Below, piece after piece: positions 25,916-34,283 of a stretch of 49,457 nt of DNA. Every line of letters begins with the position of its first letter. Position 1 is the first letter of the stretch. The stretch lies in NCBI GenBank assembly GCA_016803235.1, contig JADCLI010000043.1, forward strand, positions 1 to 49,457, in the 5' to 3' direction. The position numbers and the translations under genes are program-made. The notes under the pieces were generated by a model. It ran no database searches and was not told where the DNA came from. It was given only the letters and a program-made list of their open reading frames with translations. This DNA is from Pimelobacter simplex (lineage in GTDB: Bacteria > Actinomycetota > Actinomycetes > Propionibacteriales > Nocardioidaceae).

Positions 25916-27055
25916 CTATTCCTCGTTTCGTGTCGTGTTGGCCGTGGCGCTCCTGTTGGGACGTAGTCGCGCTGCGGTGATAGATGTGAAGATTCCGACC
26001 AAGCCGGTCGGCTTGAAGAGCAGGACGAGCACGATGGCGATGCCGAAGACGTACTGCGACAGGACCGCGGTGGACGCTCCACCCAAATCAAGCGCCGGCA
26101 CCGTGGTGAACAACGACTGGAGCAGCGCCGGAAGGCACACCACGAAGACGGTCCCGGCGATCGCTCCGCCAACGGAGCCCAAACCGCCGATGACGACCAT
26201 GGCGAGCATCATCAGCGCGAAGTCGAGGTCGAAGGCGTCGGCGGACAGGATGCTGATGGACTGCACGTAGAGGACGCCGCTGAGGCCCGCGCAGACCGAG
26301 GCGACGAGGAAGGCCCTAGCCTTGTAGGCCTCGACGTTGACCCCGACCACCGCCGCAGTGAGCCGGCCACTCTCGACGGCCATCAGCGCGCGCCCGGGTC
26401 GTGCCCGGAAGACGTTGAGCACGAACGCCGTGACCAAGACCAGGAACAACATCCCGAGCAGCCATTGCATCTGCGCGCGGTCGAAGACCGTGCCGAGGAC
26501 GACCGGTGGGTCGACGGTCCGACCGAAGGTGATCCCCGCCACCTCGAAGTCCGGGACCCGGCGCCCGTTGACGCCGCCGCTCCAGGTCTCAGCGTTGTGG
26601 AAGAAGTGCTGTCCCAGCAGGACCAGACCGATGCTCGCCATGCCGAGATAGATGCCGTCGAGCCGGGAGGAGATGGCGGTGAACAGCAGCCCCAGCGCAC
26701 CGGCGACGACGACGCCACCGAGCAGCGCCAAGACGGGGGGCCAGCCGAGGCCGATGGCGTCGGGGACGTCGCGCGGGCTGACCAGGACGACATAGGTCAG
26801 TCCGCCCGCTGCCATAAAGAACGGCTGCGCGAGCGTGATCTGACCGGCACGAGCTAGCACAGCGAGCCCGACGGTGCTGATCGCCACCACGCAGGCTGCG
26901 AAGCCGAGTTGCAACCAGTAGTCGCTCAGAACGAAGGGCGCACCCGCCATCACGATGAAGGCTGCGCCCCACCCGAGCCTCCGGTGATGGGCACGACTGG
27001 CTACCTGCGTGGCGGCGTCCGGCGCGCGCGGGGTCCGGAGGGCGGTGTCAGACAC
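25916..27055 (-). CDS. livM: Branched-chain-type ABC permease, LivM family
   Basis: The 379-residue inner-membrane permease has about nine helices. Typical segments are LARAGQITLAQPFFMAAGGLTYV and the EAA-like loop region ALMAVESGRLTAAVVGVNVEAYKARAFLVA. GTG at 27055 is chosen because it overlaps the LivH stop by 8 bp and gives the start SDTALRTPRAP. The C-terminus ends in a short hydrophilic tail after LFKPTGLVGIF. It pairs with LivH to form the channel. The gene sits between livH and the binding-protein gene. Confidence 0.9.
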   Translation of the reverse strand: MSDTALRTPRAPDAATQVASRAHHRRLGWGAAFIVMAGAPFVLSDYWLQLGFAACVVAISTVGLAVLARAGQITLAQPFFMAAGGLTYVVLVSPRDVPDAIGLGWPPVLALLGGVVVAGALGLLFTAISSRLDGIYLGMASIGLVLLGQHFFHNAETWSGGVNGRRVPDFEVAGITFGRTVDPPVVLGTVFDRAQMQWLLGMLFLVLVTAFVLNVFRARPGRALMAVESGRLTAAVVGVNVEAYKARAFLVASVCAGLSGVLYVQSISILSADAFDLDFALMMLAMVVIGGLGSVGGAIAGTVFVVCLPALLQSLFTTVPALDLGGASTAVLSQYVFGIAIVLVLLFKPTGLVGIFTSITAARLRPNRSATANTTRNEE

Positions 27056-27938
27056 GGACGAGCTCCTTGCTGCCGAAGAGACCCTGCGGACGGACCAGCA
27101 GGACCAGGAACATGACGCCAAACGCACCGACGTCGCTCACACCGAGGCCCAGGAAGGACAGCTCGTTTTGATAGGTGACCGAGACCGCCTCGACGCATCC
27201 GACGACGGCCCCGCCCACCAGGGCACCGGTGATGGAGTCGAGGCCGCCGATGATGGCGGCCGCCAGCGCCCGGAGGACCACCGTGGACAGCACGGGGCTC
27301 AGACCCGAGCTCGGGGCCCCGGTCAGCAGGATTCCCGCCACCGCCGCGAGCGCGCCCGCGGCGAGCCACGTGATCATGGCGGTGCTGCCGAGCTTCACAC
27401 CGACGATCTCGGCGGTCTCGCGGTCCTCGGCCGCCGCCCGCATCGAGATGCCCCAACGGGAGTAGCGGAAGACCAGGAGGAACACGGCGACGATCAGCAC
27501 GGTGACCGCGATCGTGATGATGCGGTTCCACGGGATGATGGCGCCGCCGACAACGACCGACCGCGTCCCCCACGGCTGGCCGAGCGGCAGGATGTCTATA
27601 CCGATGCGCCGGGCCAGCTCCGTGCGGAGCACGATCTCGATGCCGATGGTGAGAATGGCCATCGAGATCGGGCCGGCGTTGCGCATTCGGTTGACCAGGA
27701 GTCGTTCGATGAGCAGCGACACGCCAGCTGCAGCCACGATGCCGAGCAGGGCCGCCATCCAGAAGCCGAGCGGCTCGGTCAGCCTCGCCGTCACGTAGGC
27801 ACCGAACACGGCGATGCTGCCGTGCGAGAAGTTCAGCACCGACGATCCCTTGTAGAGGATGACGATCCCCATGGCCACGAGGGCGTAGGTGCACCCGAGA
27901 GACAGACCCGTCGTCGAGACGCTCAGCAACTCGCTCAT
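27048..27938 (-). CDS. livH: Branched-chain-type ABC permease, LivH family
   Basis: The 296-residue permease has eight or so membrane helices. It carries LSLGCTYALVAMGIVILYKGSSVLNFSHGS near the N-terminus and the EAA-type loop GISMRAAAEDRETAEIVGVKLGS that contacts the ATPases. Its ATG overlaps the LivG stop by 4 bp, and its stop overlaps the LivM start. Together with LivM it forms the transmembrane channel of the importer. Confidence 0.93.
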   Translation of the reverse strand: MSELLSVSTTGLSLGCTYALVAMGIVILYKGSSVLNFSHGSIAVFGAYVTARLTEPLGFWMAALLGIVAAAGVSLLIERLLVNRMRNAGPISMAILTIGIEIVLRTELARRIGIDILPLGQPWGTRSVVVGGAIIPWNRIITIAVTVLIVAVFLLVFRYSRWGISMRAAAEDRETAEIVGVKLGSTAMITWLAAGALAAVAGILLTGAPSSGLSPVLSTVVLRALAAAIIGGLDSITGALVGGAVVGCVEAVSVTYQNELSFLGLGVSDVGAFGVMFLVLLVRPQGLFGSKELVRV

Positions 27939-28717
27939 CGTCGGTCCTCCGCGGGCTGTCCGAGGTAGGCATCGACCACCGCGGGGTCCTCCTGGATCTC
28001 GTCGGGGGTCCCCTCGGAGATGAGGCGCCCGAAGTTGAGCACCGTGATCCGGTCCGAAAGGCCCATCACCATCTCCATGTCGTGCTCGACCAGGAGAACG
28101 GTCGTGCCGAGCGAAGCGACCACCGACCGGACGAGCTGGGTGATCTGCCGCTTCTCGCCCGAGCTCATGCCGGCCGCCGGTTCGTCGAGCAGCAGAAGTC
28201 GCGGCTCGGACGCCAGCGCACGGGCCAGATCAACCTTCTTCTGGTGTCCGTAGGAGAGCTCGGCAACCGGGACGTGGAGGAGTCGGCTGAGATCCACGAA
28301 CTCCGCGATCTCCGCGACCCGCTCGCGATGCACGCGCTCCTCGCGCCGCGCGACCGGCAGTGCGAAGCCGTGCGCCAGGACCGCGTGGCGCATCAACGCA
28401 TGCCTTCCGAGCATGATGCTGTCCAGCACGGTCTGGTCCGTGCGACGCGAGAGGTTCTGGAAGCACCGGCCGACCCCAAGCCTCGTGATCTGGTCCGGTC
28501 GCAGCCCGGTGAGCTCTCGACCGCCCCACCGCACCGAACCCTGCTGAGGGCGGTAGACGCCGGAAAGCACATTCAGCAACGAAGACTTGCCGGCACCGTT
28601 CGGCCCGATCACCGAGTGGATGGTCCCGGGCTGCACCCGGAAGGCGACGTCCGCCAATGCGCGCACCGCGCCGAACTGGACGGTGAGGTTCTCGACCTCG
28701 AGGACGCCGGAGGTCAT
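27935..28717 (-). CDS. livG: ABC importer ATPase, LivG family
   Basis: The 260-residue ATPase shows Walker A GPNGAGKSS, Walker B LLLLDEPAAGM, the switch histidine LLVEHDMEMV and the LivG-type signature LSYGHQKK (tyrosine in place of the second glycine is normal for LivG). ATG at 28717 is preferred to a longer frame because it overlaps the LivF stop (ATGA) and starts TSGVLEVENLTV. It is cytoplasmic, powering the importer with LivF. Confidence 0.94.
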   Translation of the reverse strand: MTSGVLEVENLTVQFGAVRALADVAFRVQPGTIHSVIGPNGAGKSSLLNVLSGVYRPQQGSVRWGGRELTGLRPDQITRLGVGRCFQNLSRRTDQTVLDSIMLGRHALMRHAVLAHGFALPVARREERVHRERVAEIAEFVDLSRLLHVPVAELSYGHQKKVDLARALASEPRLLLLDEPAAGMSSGEKRQITQLVRSVVASLGTTVLLVEHDMEMVMGLSDRITVLNFGRLISEGTPDEIQEDPAVVDAYLGQPAEDRR

Positions 28718-29514
28718 GCCGCGCTCCGCGGATCGGTCCACGGGCGGAGCACGTTCGACTGCTCGTGCGGCGATGCGGGGGGGACTTCCTCCCCGGAGTG
28801 GCCCAGGTAGAGGTGCTGGATCGTGTCCGTCTCCGACAGCTCGGCGCTCGAGCCGGAGAGCGAGACGCTCCCCAGCTCGAGGACGTAGGCCGAGGTGGCC
28901 ACCGACAGAGCCATGGCCGCGTTCTGCTCGATCAGGACGACGGCAGTCCCCGCCGCGTTGATCCCCTTGATCACCTCGGCAATCTGGGACACGATGATCG
29001 GGGCCAGGCCCAAGGAAGGCTCGTCGAGGAGCAGCACGCGCGGCGCCGCCATCAACGCACGACCGATCGCGAGCATCTGCTGCTCGCCGCCTGACAGGAG
29101 GAGACCGCGCTGGTGCTGTCTCTCGGCGAGGCGGGGGAACAGCTCGTAGACCTCGTCCCGCGTTGCGATGGCCTGTTTGCGACTGCGGCGAGCCGCTCCG
29201 ATTCGCAGGTTCTCCTCCACGGTCAGGCTGCCAAGGATGCGCCGGCCCTCCGGCACCTGGACGATCCCGCGAGCGACGACGTCGGACATCGAGTGACGAG
29301 CGAGGTCCTCGCCGTCAAAATGGATCCGGCCACCGGTGATCTTCGCGCCGTGCCGACTCAGGTTCCTCGAGATCGCACGCAGGGTCGTGGTCTTGCCCGC
29401 ACCATTGGCGCCGAGCAACGCCACACACCCGCCCGCAGGCACGTCGACGGACACCGAACGAAGTGAAGGCAACGCCCCTCCGTAGGCGACCGACAGGTCC
29501 TCCAGTCTCAACAT
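28714..29514 (-). CDS. livF: ABC importer ATPase, LivF family
   Basis: The 266-residue ATPase has Walker A GANGAGKTT, signature LSGGEQQ, Walker B VLLLDEPSLGL and IEQNAAMAL in the LivF-style switch region. A strong ribosome binding site (AAGGAGA) precedes the ATG. The C-terminus carries a polar extension (EVPPASPHEQSNVL) beyond the usual end. It is the first gene of the liv operon; the promoter should lie in 29515-29716, where a direct repeat TCACCTGC occurs twice 11 bp apart (29631 and 29642). Confidence 0.94.
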   Translation of the reverse strand: MLRLEDLSVAYGGALPSLRSVSVDVPAGGCVALLGANGAGKTTTLRAISRNLSRHGAKITGGRIHFDGEDLARHSMSDVVARGIVQVPEGRRILGSLTVEENLRIGAARRSRKQAIATRDEVYELFPRLAERQHQRGLLLSGGEQQMLAIGRALMAAPRVLLLDEPSLGLAPIIVSQIAEVIKGINAAGTAVVLIEQNAAMALSVATSAYVLELGSVSLSGSSAELSETDTIQHLYLGHSGEEVPPASPHEQSNVLRPWTDPRSAA

Positions 29515-29716
29515 CGTCCTTGTCTCCTTTCACAGGTCGGGCAGGGGAAGCGCGCCGAGGCGTCCGCGGCTTGGGGAGCGTCCTGGCGCACGGACCACCC
29601 ACTGCACGGAGCTGGGCCGAGGTCCAGCCGTCACCTGCGATTCACCTGCATGGAACGGGCTTGAAAGCGTCCGAGCCAGGCGGAAGCGTCGCCCGGTGCA
29701 GTCAGCCGCCCGAGGG

Positions 29717-30154
29717 TCAGCTGACCTCGCCGGCGTCGTGCACCTCGACCGTCGGGTCCAGGCCCGTCGCTCCCGTCACGCTCTTCCACGCGTCGAAACC
29801 GATCTGGAACGCCACGACACCAGCCTCGGGCAGCGCGATCTCGATGGCCTCTAGGATCTCCTGCGGGCTGACCCCGAGATCGAGGGCGACCCGGATGTGG
29901 CTTTCGATCTGCCCCTTCGGCGCCTTCAGGACCGTCAGGCTGTTGACGAAGATCAGTTCCTTGACCTTGCGATCGAGGAGCCGCTCCTTCAGGTACGCCG
30001 CGTGGACCAAGCCGTTGGTGGCCTGCAGAACCTCGAAGTCATGTTTGGCCATGACCTTGTGGTAGTCGAGCACGTAGCCCCGGGCCCGCACCATGTCGTC
30101 GACGTACTGCTGAGCCTCCGGGTGCTCCGCCACCGCTGCTGTCTGTTCCGCCAT
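29717..30154 (-). CDS. Carboxymuconolactone decarboxylase-family protein
   Basis: The 145-residue protein has the CMD fold. KELIFVNSLTVLKAPKGQIESHIRVALDLGVSPQEILEAIEI is the diagnostic stretch, ending with the family helix around GVVAFQIGFDAW. It lacks the CxxC of AhpD-type peroxidase partners, so it resembles the PcaC-like decarboxylase or hydroxyacyl-lactonizing side of the family rather than a redox enzyme. GAGGG precedes the ATG. Its position between the LysR gene and the Liv operon on the same strand points to a role in aromatic acid breakdown; the reaction is not established. Confidence 0.85.
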   Translation of the reverse strand: MAEQTAAVAEHPEAQQYVDDMVRARGYVLDYHKVMAKHDFEVLQATNGLVHAAYLKERLLDRKVKELIFVNSLTVLKAPKGQIESHIRVALDLGVSPQEILEAIEIALPEAGVVAFQIGFDAWKSVTGATGLDPTVEVHDAGEVS

Positions 30155-30260
30155 GTATCAGCCCTCGACTCGCTGCCCTGTCGGTCACCGTGCGTGACCT
30201 CTTGAGCGTCATCGTGGACGTGATCCAGGCCTCTGCACAGACGCAGCTTGTTGCGAGGGC

Positions 30261-31154
30261 TTATTCACCTGCGGCATAACGCTGCTTCTGGACGAAGGCG
30301 CGAAAGCGCCGCGCGGCGAGTCCGCCGGGCCCACCCAGCCGGCTGACGGCGCCATAGCTGATCCGGCTCACCGGCCCCTCGAGAGGCACGGTGACGATCG
30401 ACTTCCGCGCCCTGTTCGCCTGCTCCGACTCCGGGGTGATCGCCACCCCCATGCCGATCTCCACCAGCGAGGTCAGCGTTGACAGCACTGTGGTCTCGAC
30501 GGAGATGCGAGGCGTCACCCCCGCCTCGTCGAACATCCGGTCCACCTCCAGTCGCAACCCGGTGCCGGCCCTCAACGCGACCATCGGCTCGACCGCGAGC
30601 TCGTGCAGGGTGACCATCTCGCGCTCGGCGAAGCGATGGTCGAGAGGCACCGCGACCCGCAGGTCCTCGAAGCCCAACCCCACCCATTCGAGGTCGTCGG
30701 CCACCGGCGCCGGCCCGGCGAAACCGATGTCGACGCGGCCCTGCCGGACGTCGTCGGTGACGGCGTCAGCCGTGCCCTCGGACAGCTCGAAGGTGACGTG
30801 GGGCGCTAGGTCGCGGAAGCGCGACAACATCTGCGGGACCAACCAGCCCCCGAAGTCGTGCATGAAACCGATGGACACGACCCCGCGCTCCGGGTCGACC
30901 AGCGACTCGATCCGCTCCGAGCCTCTCTCCAGCTCGCTTATCGCGCGCAGCACGTGCGCCTGGAAGATCGCGCCGTACTTGTTGAGCCGGAGGTGGTTCT
31001 GATGGCGATCGAACAGCTTCACCCCGAGCTGACGCTCCAGCCGGGCCAGCGCGCGTGACAGGGTCGGCTGGCTCACGTGCAGCTCAGCAGCCGTCGCGGT
31101 CATGTTCTCGGTCGCCGCCAGGGCGGCGTACCACGTGAGCTCGCGGAGATCCAT
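30261..31154 (-). CDS. LysR-family transcriptional regulator
   Basis: The 297-residue regulator has an N-terminal winged helix (MDLRELTWYAALAATENMTATAAELHVSQPTLSRALARLE) and a two-lobed effector domain (from about residue 88, GVVSIGFMHDFGGWLVPQML). The ATG at 31154 starts the canonical LysR N-terminus; the longer frame upstream runs into the intergenic region. It is divergent from the flavoprotein hydroxylase gene, with an AACCGG-N11-CCGGTT element between (31213-31235), the classical arrangement for LysR control of a degradation gene. The inducer is unknown. Confidence 0.92.
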   Translation of the reverse strand: MDLRELTWYAALAATENMTATAAELHVSQPTLSRALARLERQLGVKLFDRHQNHLRLNKYGAIFQAHVLRAISELERGSERIESLVDPERGVVSIGFMHDFGGWLVPQMLSRFRDLAPHVTFELSEGTADAVTDDVRQGRVDIGFAGPAPVADDLEWVGLGFEDLRVAVPLDHRFAEREMVTLHELAVEPMVALRAGTGLRLEVDRMFDEAGVTPRISVETTVLSTLTSLVEIGMGVAITPESEQANRARKSIVTVPLEGPVSRISYGAVSRLGGPGGLAARRFRAFVQKQRYAAGE

Positions 31155-31212
31155 GGCCACAGGATGCACCCAGCGGATCACGGCCATGCACGCTGGGCGT
31201 GCCGACGTATGA

Positions 31213-31235
31213 AACCGGCCACCACCCTCCCGGTT
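31213..31235. promoter_or_regulatory. Candidate LysR operator AACCGG-N11-CCGGTT
   Basis: A perfect 6-bp inverted repeat spaced by 11 bp, with AT-rich flanks (GTATGA before, ATG after), lies 59 bp upstream of the LysR start and 150 bp before the hydroxylase start. The spacing matches the interrupted dyads bound by LysR dimers. Confidence 0.5.
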
Positions 31236-31385
31236 ATGCCGAAGGTGAATCACGGGCCCGAACTATGTGGCGCTGTACCGCTCGGGCGCGCGCATCCACG
31301 ATAGGCGGGTGACCGGCACTGGCCGGGTCGGTGCGGCGGCACACCGCCACGCCCACTGTGCAGGAGCGATGAGGAAGGTCGGCTG

Positions 31386-32579
31386 ATGGGTTCACCGGAG
31401 AACGTCGTGGTGGTGGGTGGGGGCCCGATCGGACTCGTGAGCGCCCTGGGGCTCGCGCAGGCAGGTGTCCCGGTGACGGTGATCGACCGCGCGGCCGGCG
31501 TCATCGCCTCGCCGCGAGCGATCGTCTACCACTGGTCGGTGCTCGAGGGCATCGAGCGACTAGGACTGCTCGAGGACGCGCTGGCCGTGGGCTTCGCCAA
31601 GCAGGACTACACCTACGCCGACTTCAGGTCGGGCGAGCGAATCCACTACAGCATCGACGTGCTGGAGGGGCACACCGCCTTCCCGTACAACCTGCACATC
31701 GGCCAGCACCAGCTGGCCGAGATCGCCCTGCAGCGTCTTGTCGAGCTTCCGCACGCCGAAGTGCGGTGGGGCACCGAGTTCGTGGGGCTCGAGCAGGACG
31801 ACACGGGCGTCACTGTGCACACGGTCGGCCCGGACGGCGCCTCCAGCTTGCGGGCCGGATGGGTGATCGGTGCAGACGGCGCGAGCAGCCCGGTACGGAA
31901 GGCGCTCGGCCTCGAGTTCGAGGGGTTCACCTGGCCGAAGCGGTTCGTGGCGGTCAACCTCCGGTATGACTTCTCGCTGAACGACTACGCACGCACGACG
32001 TTCCTCATCGACGACCAGTACGGCGCCGTGATCGCCAAGCTCACCAGCGACGGCCTGTGGCGGTGCACCTACAGCGAGCCGCTCGAGCTTCCCGAGGAGA
32101 CGATCACCGAGCGGATGCCCGACTACTTCAAGGTGATCCTCCCGGGAGCCACGGATCTCGGCATCGACGCCTTCTCGCCCTACCGCATGCACCAGCGGGC
32201 CGCGGCCCGGTTCCGTTCCGGCCGTGTCCTGCTGGCAGGCGATGCCGCGCACGCCACGAACCCGAGCGGCGGCTACGGCCTTACCTCCGGGCTGTTCGAC
32301 GCCTTCGTGCTCTACGACGCCTTGGCTGCGGTCATCCGCGGGGAGGCGAGCGAGACCGTCCTGGACGTCTATGCCGACGAACGGCGACGCAACTTCCTCG
32401 AGATCGTCTCCCCCGCCGCAACCGAGAACAAGCGCGTCATCTTCGACACCTCCGACCCCGCACAGCGCGAGGTCGATCTCACCAACCTCCGTCGCATGGC
32501 CTCGGACAAGGACGTGCTGCTCAGCCGTCTCATGCTCCTGGACCGCATGCGCACCCGTCCCCTCGTGCCCACGCCGTGA
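31386..32579 (+). CDS. FAD-dependent aromatic monooxygenase
   Basis: The 397-residue single-component flavoprotein hydroxylase (PHBH/PheA type) has GGGPIGLVSAL (FAD, GxGxxG-like), GADGASSPVRKALG (DG motif, FAD/NAD(P)H) and LLAGDAAHATNPSGGYGLTSGLFDA (GD motif). It should add OH to an activated aromatic ring using NAD(P)H and O2. It lacks the C-terminal thioredoxin-like domain of phenol hydroxylases and is close in size to 4-hydroxybenzoate- or 6-hydroxynicotinate-type hydroxylases. GGAAGG precedes the ATG. It begins a plus-strand unit (hydrolase, racemase-fold protein, amidohydrolase) and is divergent from LysR. Confidence 0.92.
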   Translation: MGSPENVVVVGGGPIGLVSALGLAQAGVPVTVIDRAAGVIASPRAIVYHWSVLEGIERLGLLEDALAVGFAKQDYTYADFRSGERIHYSIDVLEGHTAFPYNLHIGQHQLAEIALQRLVELPHAEVRWGTEFVGLEQDDTGVTVHTVGPDGASSLRAGWVIGADGASSPVRKALGLEFEGFTWPKRFVAVNLRYDFSLNDYARTTFLIDDQYGAVIAKLTSDGLWRCTYSEPLELPEETITERMPDYFKVILPGATDLGIDAFSPYRMHQRAAARFRSGRVLLAGDAAHATNPSGGYGLTSGLFDAFVLYDALAAVIRGEASETVLDVYADERRRNFLEIVSPAATENKRVIFDTSDPAQREVDLTNLRRMASDKDVLLSRLMLLDRMRTRPLVPTP

Positions 32580-32625
32580 CACCACGGCAGACCCCATCCC
32601 GCCTCAGGAAGGTAGAGCTGTAGCA

Positions 32626-33375
32626 ATGCCCAAGATCCCCGTGGTTTTCGTCCCCGGCCTGACCGCCGACGCCCGTCTGTGGGAGCCGGTGCTCGAGGAG
32701 CTGTCCGACGTCGTCGATCCCCTGGTCGCACCCACCCAGGGCGACACCATCGCCGCGATGGCCGACGAGGTGTTCGCCATCGCACCGGAGCGCTTCTACA
32801 TCGCCGGGACCTCCATGGGCGGGTACGTCGCCCTAGACGTCGCGCTGCGCGGTGACGCTCGCGTGGCGGGACTCGTCCTCGCCAACACCTCCGCCCGCGC
32901 CGCGAACCCCGCACAGCAGGAGCGCGGCAACGGCTTGATCGCCGAAGCGGAAGCCGGTGACTTCGCCGGTGTGGTCGAGAAGCTCGCCAAGGCGGTCGCG
33001 GGGGGCAAGGAGCACGTCGAGGAGCTCGCCGCCCGCATGGCCCGCGAGGCGGGCGCGGAGGCGTTCCTGCGCCAGCAGCGGGCCGTCGTAGCGCGTCGGG
33101 ACCGCCGCGAGGAGCTCTCCGGGATCACAATCCCCACCCTCGTGGTGGCCGGCGATGACGACAAGATCACCCCGCCCAGCCTCAACAACGAGATCGCCCG
33201 CCTCATCCCGGCGGCCGAGTTGCAGATCGTCCCCGGAAGTGGTCACCTGACGACCGTCGACGCCACTGGCGAGCTCTCCGCGATCATCCGTACCTGGCTG
33301 CTCGCCCAGGAATCGGGCCAGGAAACGCACCGGGGCTCGACCCAGGCGCCGCTCACCGCGACCGCCGGCGTCTGA
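32626..33375 (+). CDS. Alpha/beta hydrolase, catalytic residues intact
   Basis: The 249-residue hydrolase has a complete set of elements: VVFVPGLTADARLW, nucleophile elbow AGTSMGGYVALD (Ser), acid loop VVAGDDDKITPP and histidine loop PGSGHLTTVDA. Meta-cleavage-product hydrolases and enol-lactonases (PcaD) share this layout, so ring-fission product hydrolysis is a plausible role, but the specificity cannot be read. The ATG at 32626 is preceded by AGGAAGG about 13 bp upstream, a slightly long spacing. It follows the hydroxylase by 46 bp. The last 30 residues are a variable tail. Confidence 0.88.
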   Translation: MPKIPVVFVPGLTADARLWEPVLEELSDVVDPLVAPTQGDTIAAMADEVFAIAPERFYIAGTSMGGYVALDVALRGDARVAGLVLANTSARAANPAQQERGNGLIAEAEAGDFAGVVEKLAKAVAGGKEHVEELAARMAREAGAEAFLRQQRAVVARRDRREELSGITIPTLVVAGDDDKITPPSLNNEIARLIPAAELQIVPGSGHLTTVDATGELSAIIRTWLLAQESGQETHRGSTQAPLTATAGV

Positions 33376-33476
33376 CCCTGTGACCCGCCGCAAACCGGAG
33401 CCGGCCACTTCGCCCCGACGCGCACGACCGGTGTCGCGACCGGGCGCGTCCACCCCGTAGCGAAAGCGAGAGTCCC

Positions 33477-34283
33477 TTGCGCATCTGGCATCAGTCCGCG
33501 ACAGTGCTCGAGACCCTGCCCGAGTACGCCGCCTCCCTCGCGCGTCAGTACGCCGAGGTCGGCCGGCCCGACACCGAGGTCGTGCTGCACGGCGTCCCCC
33601 CCGGCACCTACGGCTCGTCGTCGCCGGCGCAGGTGATCCCCTACCCGGCGGAACGACACCGGATCGCCCAGATCGTGCTCGACCAGGTCCGCAACGCCGA
33701 ACGCGAGGGGTTCGACGCGGTCATGCTGGCGACGTTCGTCGAACCAGCCCTGCGCGAAGCGCGTTCCGCGCTCGACATCCCGGTGACCTCGATGGCCGAG
33801 AGCGCGCTCCTCGCGGGGTTCTCGGCTGCGGGGCGGGTCGGCCTGGTGACGCTCTCACCCCTCAGCGTCCACATGCTCCAGGAGATCGTCGACCGGCACC
33901 GCTTCGGTCCGCGGGTCGCCGCCATCGTGACTCTCGATCCCCCATTCACCGAGTTCGAGATGCATCACGCGTTCGAGGACCCGGCCCCTCTCGAGAAGGC
34001 GTTCGAGGACGCCTCACGGCAGGCGATCGCCGCCGGAGCGGACCTGCTCATCCCGGGCGAGGGCGTGCTGAACGAGTTCCTCGTGCACGCCGGCAAGCAG
34101 GAGGTCGACTCCGTGGGGGTGATGAACTCCACCGCGGTGAGCCTCCTGCACACCGAGATGCTCGTCGAGAGCTACCGAAAGGCCGGGTTGCGCACGGGGC
34201 GGCGCTGGCAGCATCCGCGGGTGCCCTCCGAGGTCCAGCGAGATCTCGAGGCTCCGGCAACCATCGCGGCCGGTGGCGCGTGA
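33477..34283 (+). CDS. Asp/Glu/hydantoin racemase-fold protein lacking both catalytic cysteines
   Basis: The 268-residue protein has the two-domain racemase fold (DAVMLATFVEPAL, then AGRVGLVTLSPLSVHMLQEIV and GADLLIPGEGVLNEF). Hydantoin racemases carry catalytic cysteines in GCFGDP and LGCAGM; here the matching positions read ATFVEP (Thr86) and PGEGVL (Glu195). It is unlikely to be a racemase or a cysteine-based maleate isomerase. The start is a TTG at 33477, with a weak site (GCGAGAG). Its stop overlaps the amidohydrolase GTG by 4 bp, so the two probably act on consecutive intermediates. Reaction unknown. Confidence 0.75.
   Translation: MRIWHQSATVLETLPEYAASLARQYAEVGRPDTEVVLHGVPPGTYGSSSPAQVIPYPAERHRIAQIVLDQVRNAEREGFDAVMLATFVEPALREARSALDIPVTSMAESALLAGFSAAGRVGLVTLSPLSVHMLQEIVDRHRFGPRVAAIVTLDPPFTEFEMHHAFEDPAPLEKAFEDASRQAIAAGADLLIPGEGVLNEFLVHAGKQEVDSVGVMNSTAVSLLHTEMLVESYRKAGLRTGRRWQHPRVPSEVQRDLEAPATIAAGGA

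Noticed and set aside
29717..30154. AhpD-type peroxidase partner function for the CMD-family protein
   Set aside because: The CxxC motif needed for that redox role is absent.
31386..34283. Nicotinate-type (NicC, NicD, NicE) maleamate pathway reading of hydroxylase, hydrolase and racemase-fold genes
   Set aside because: No 2,5-dihydroxypyridine dioxygenase or isochorismatase-type amidase is present, and the racemase-fold protein lacks the cysteines needed for maleate isomerase.
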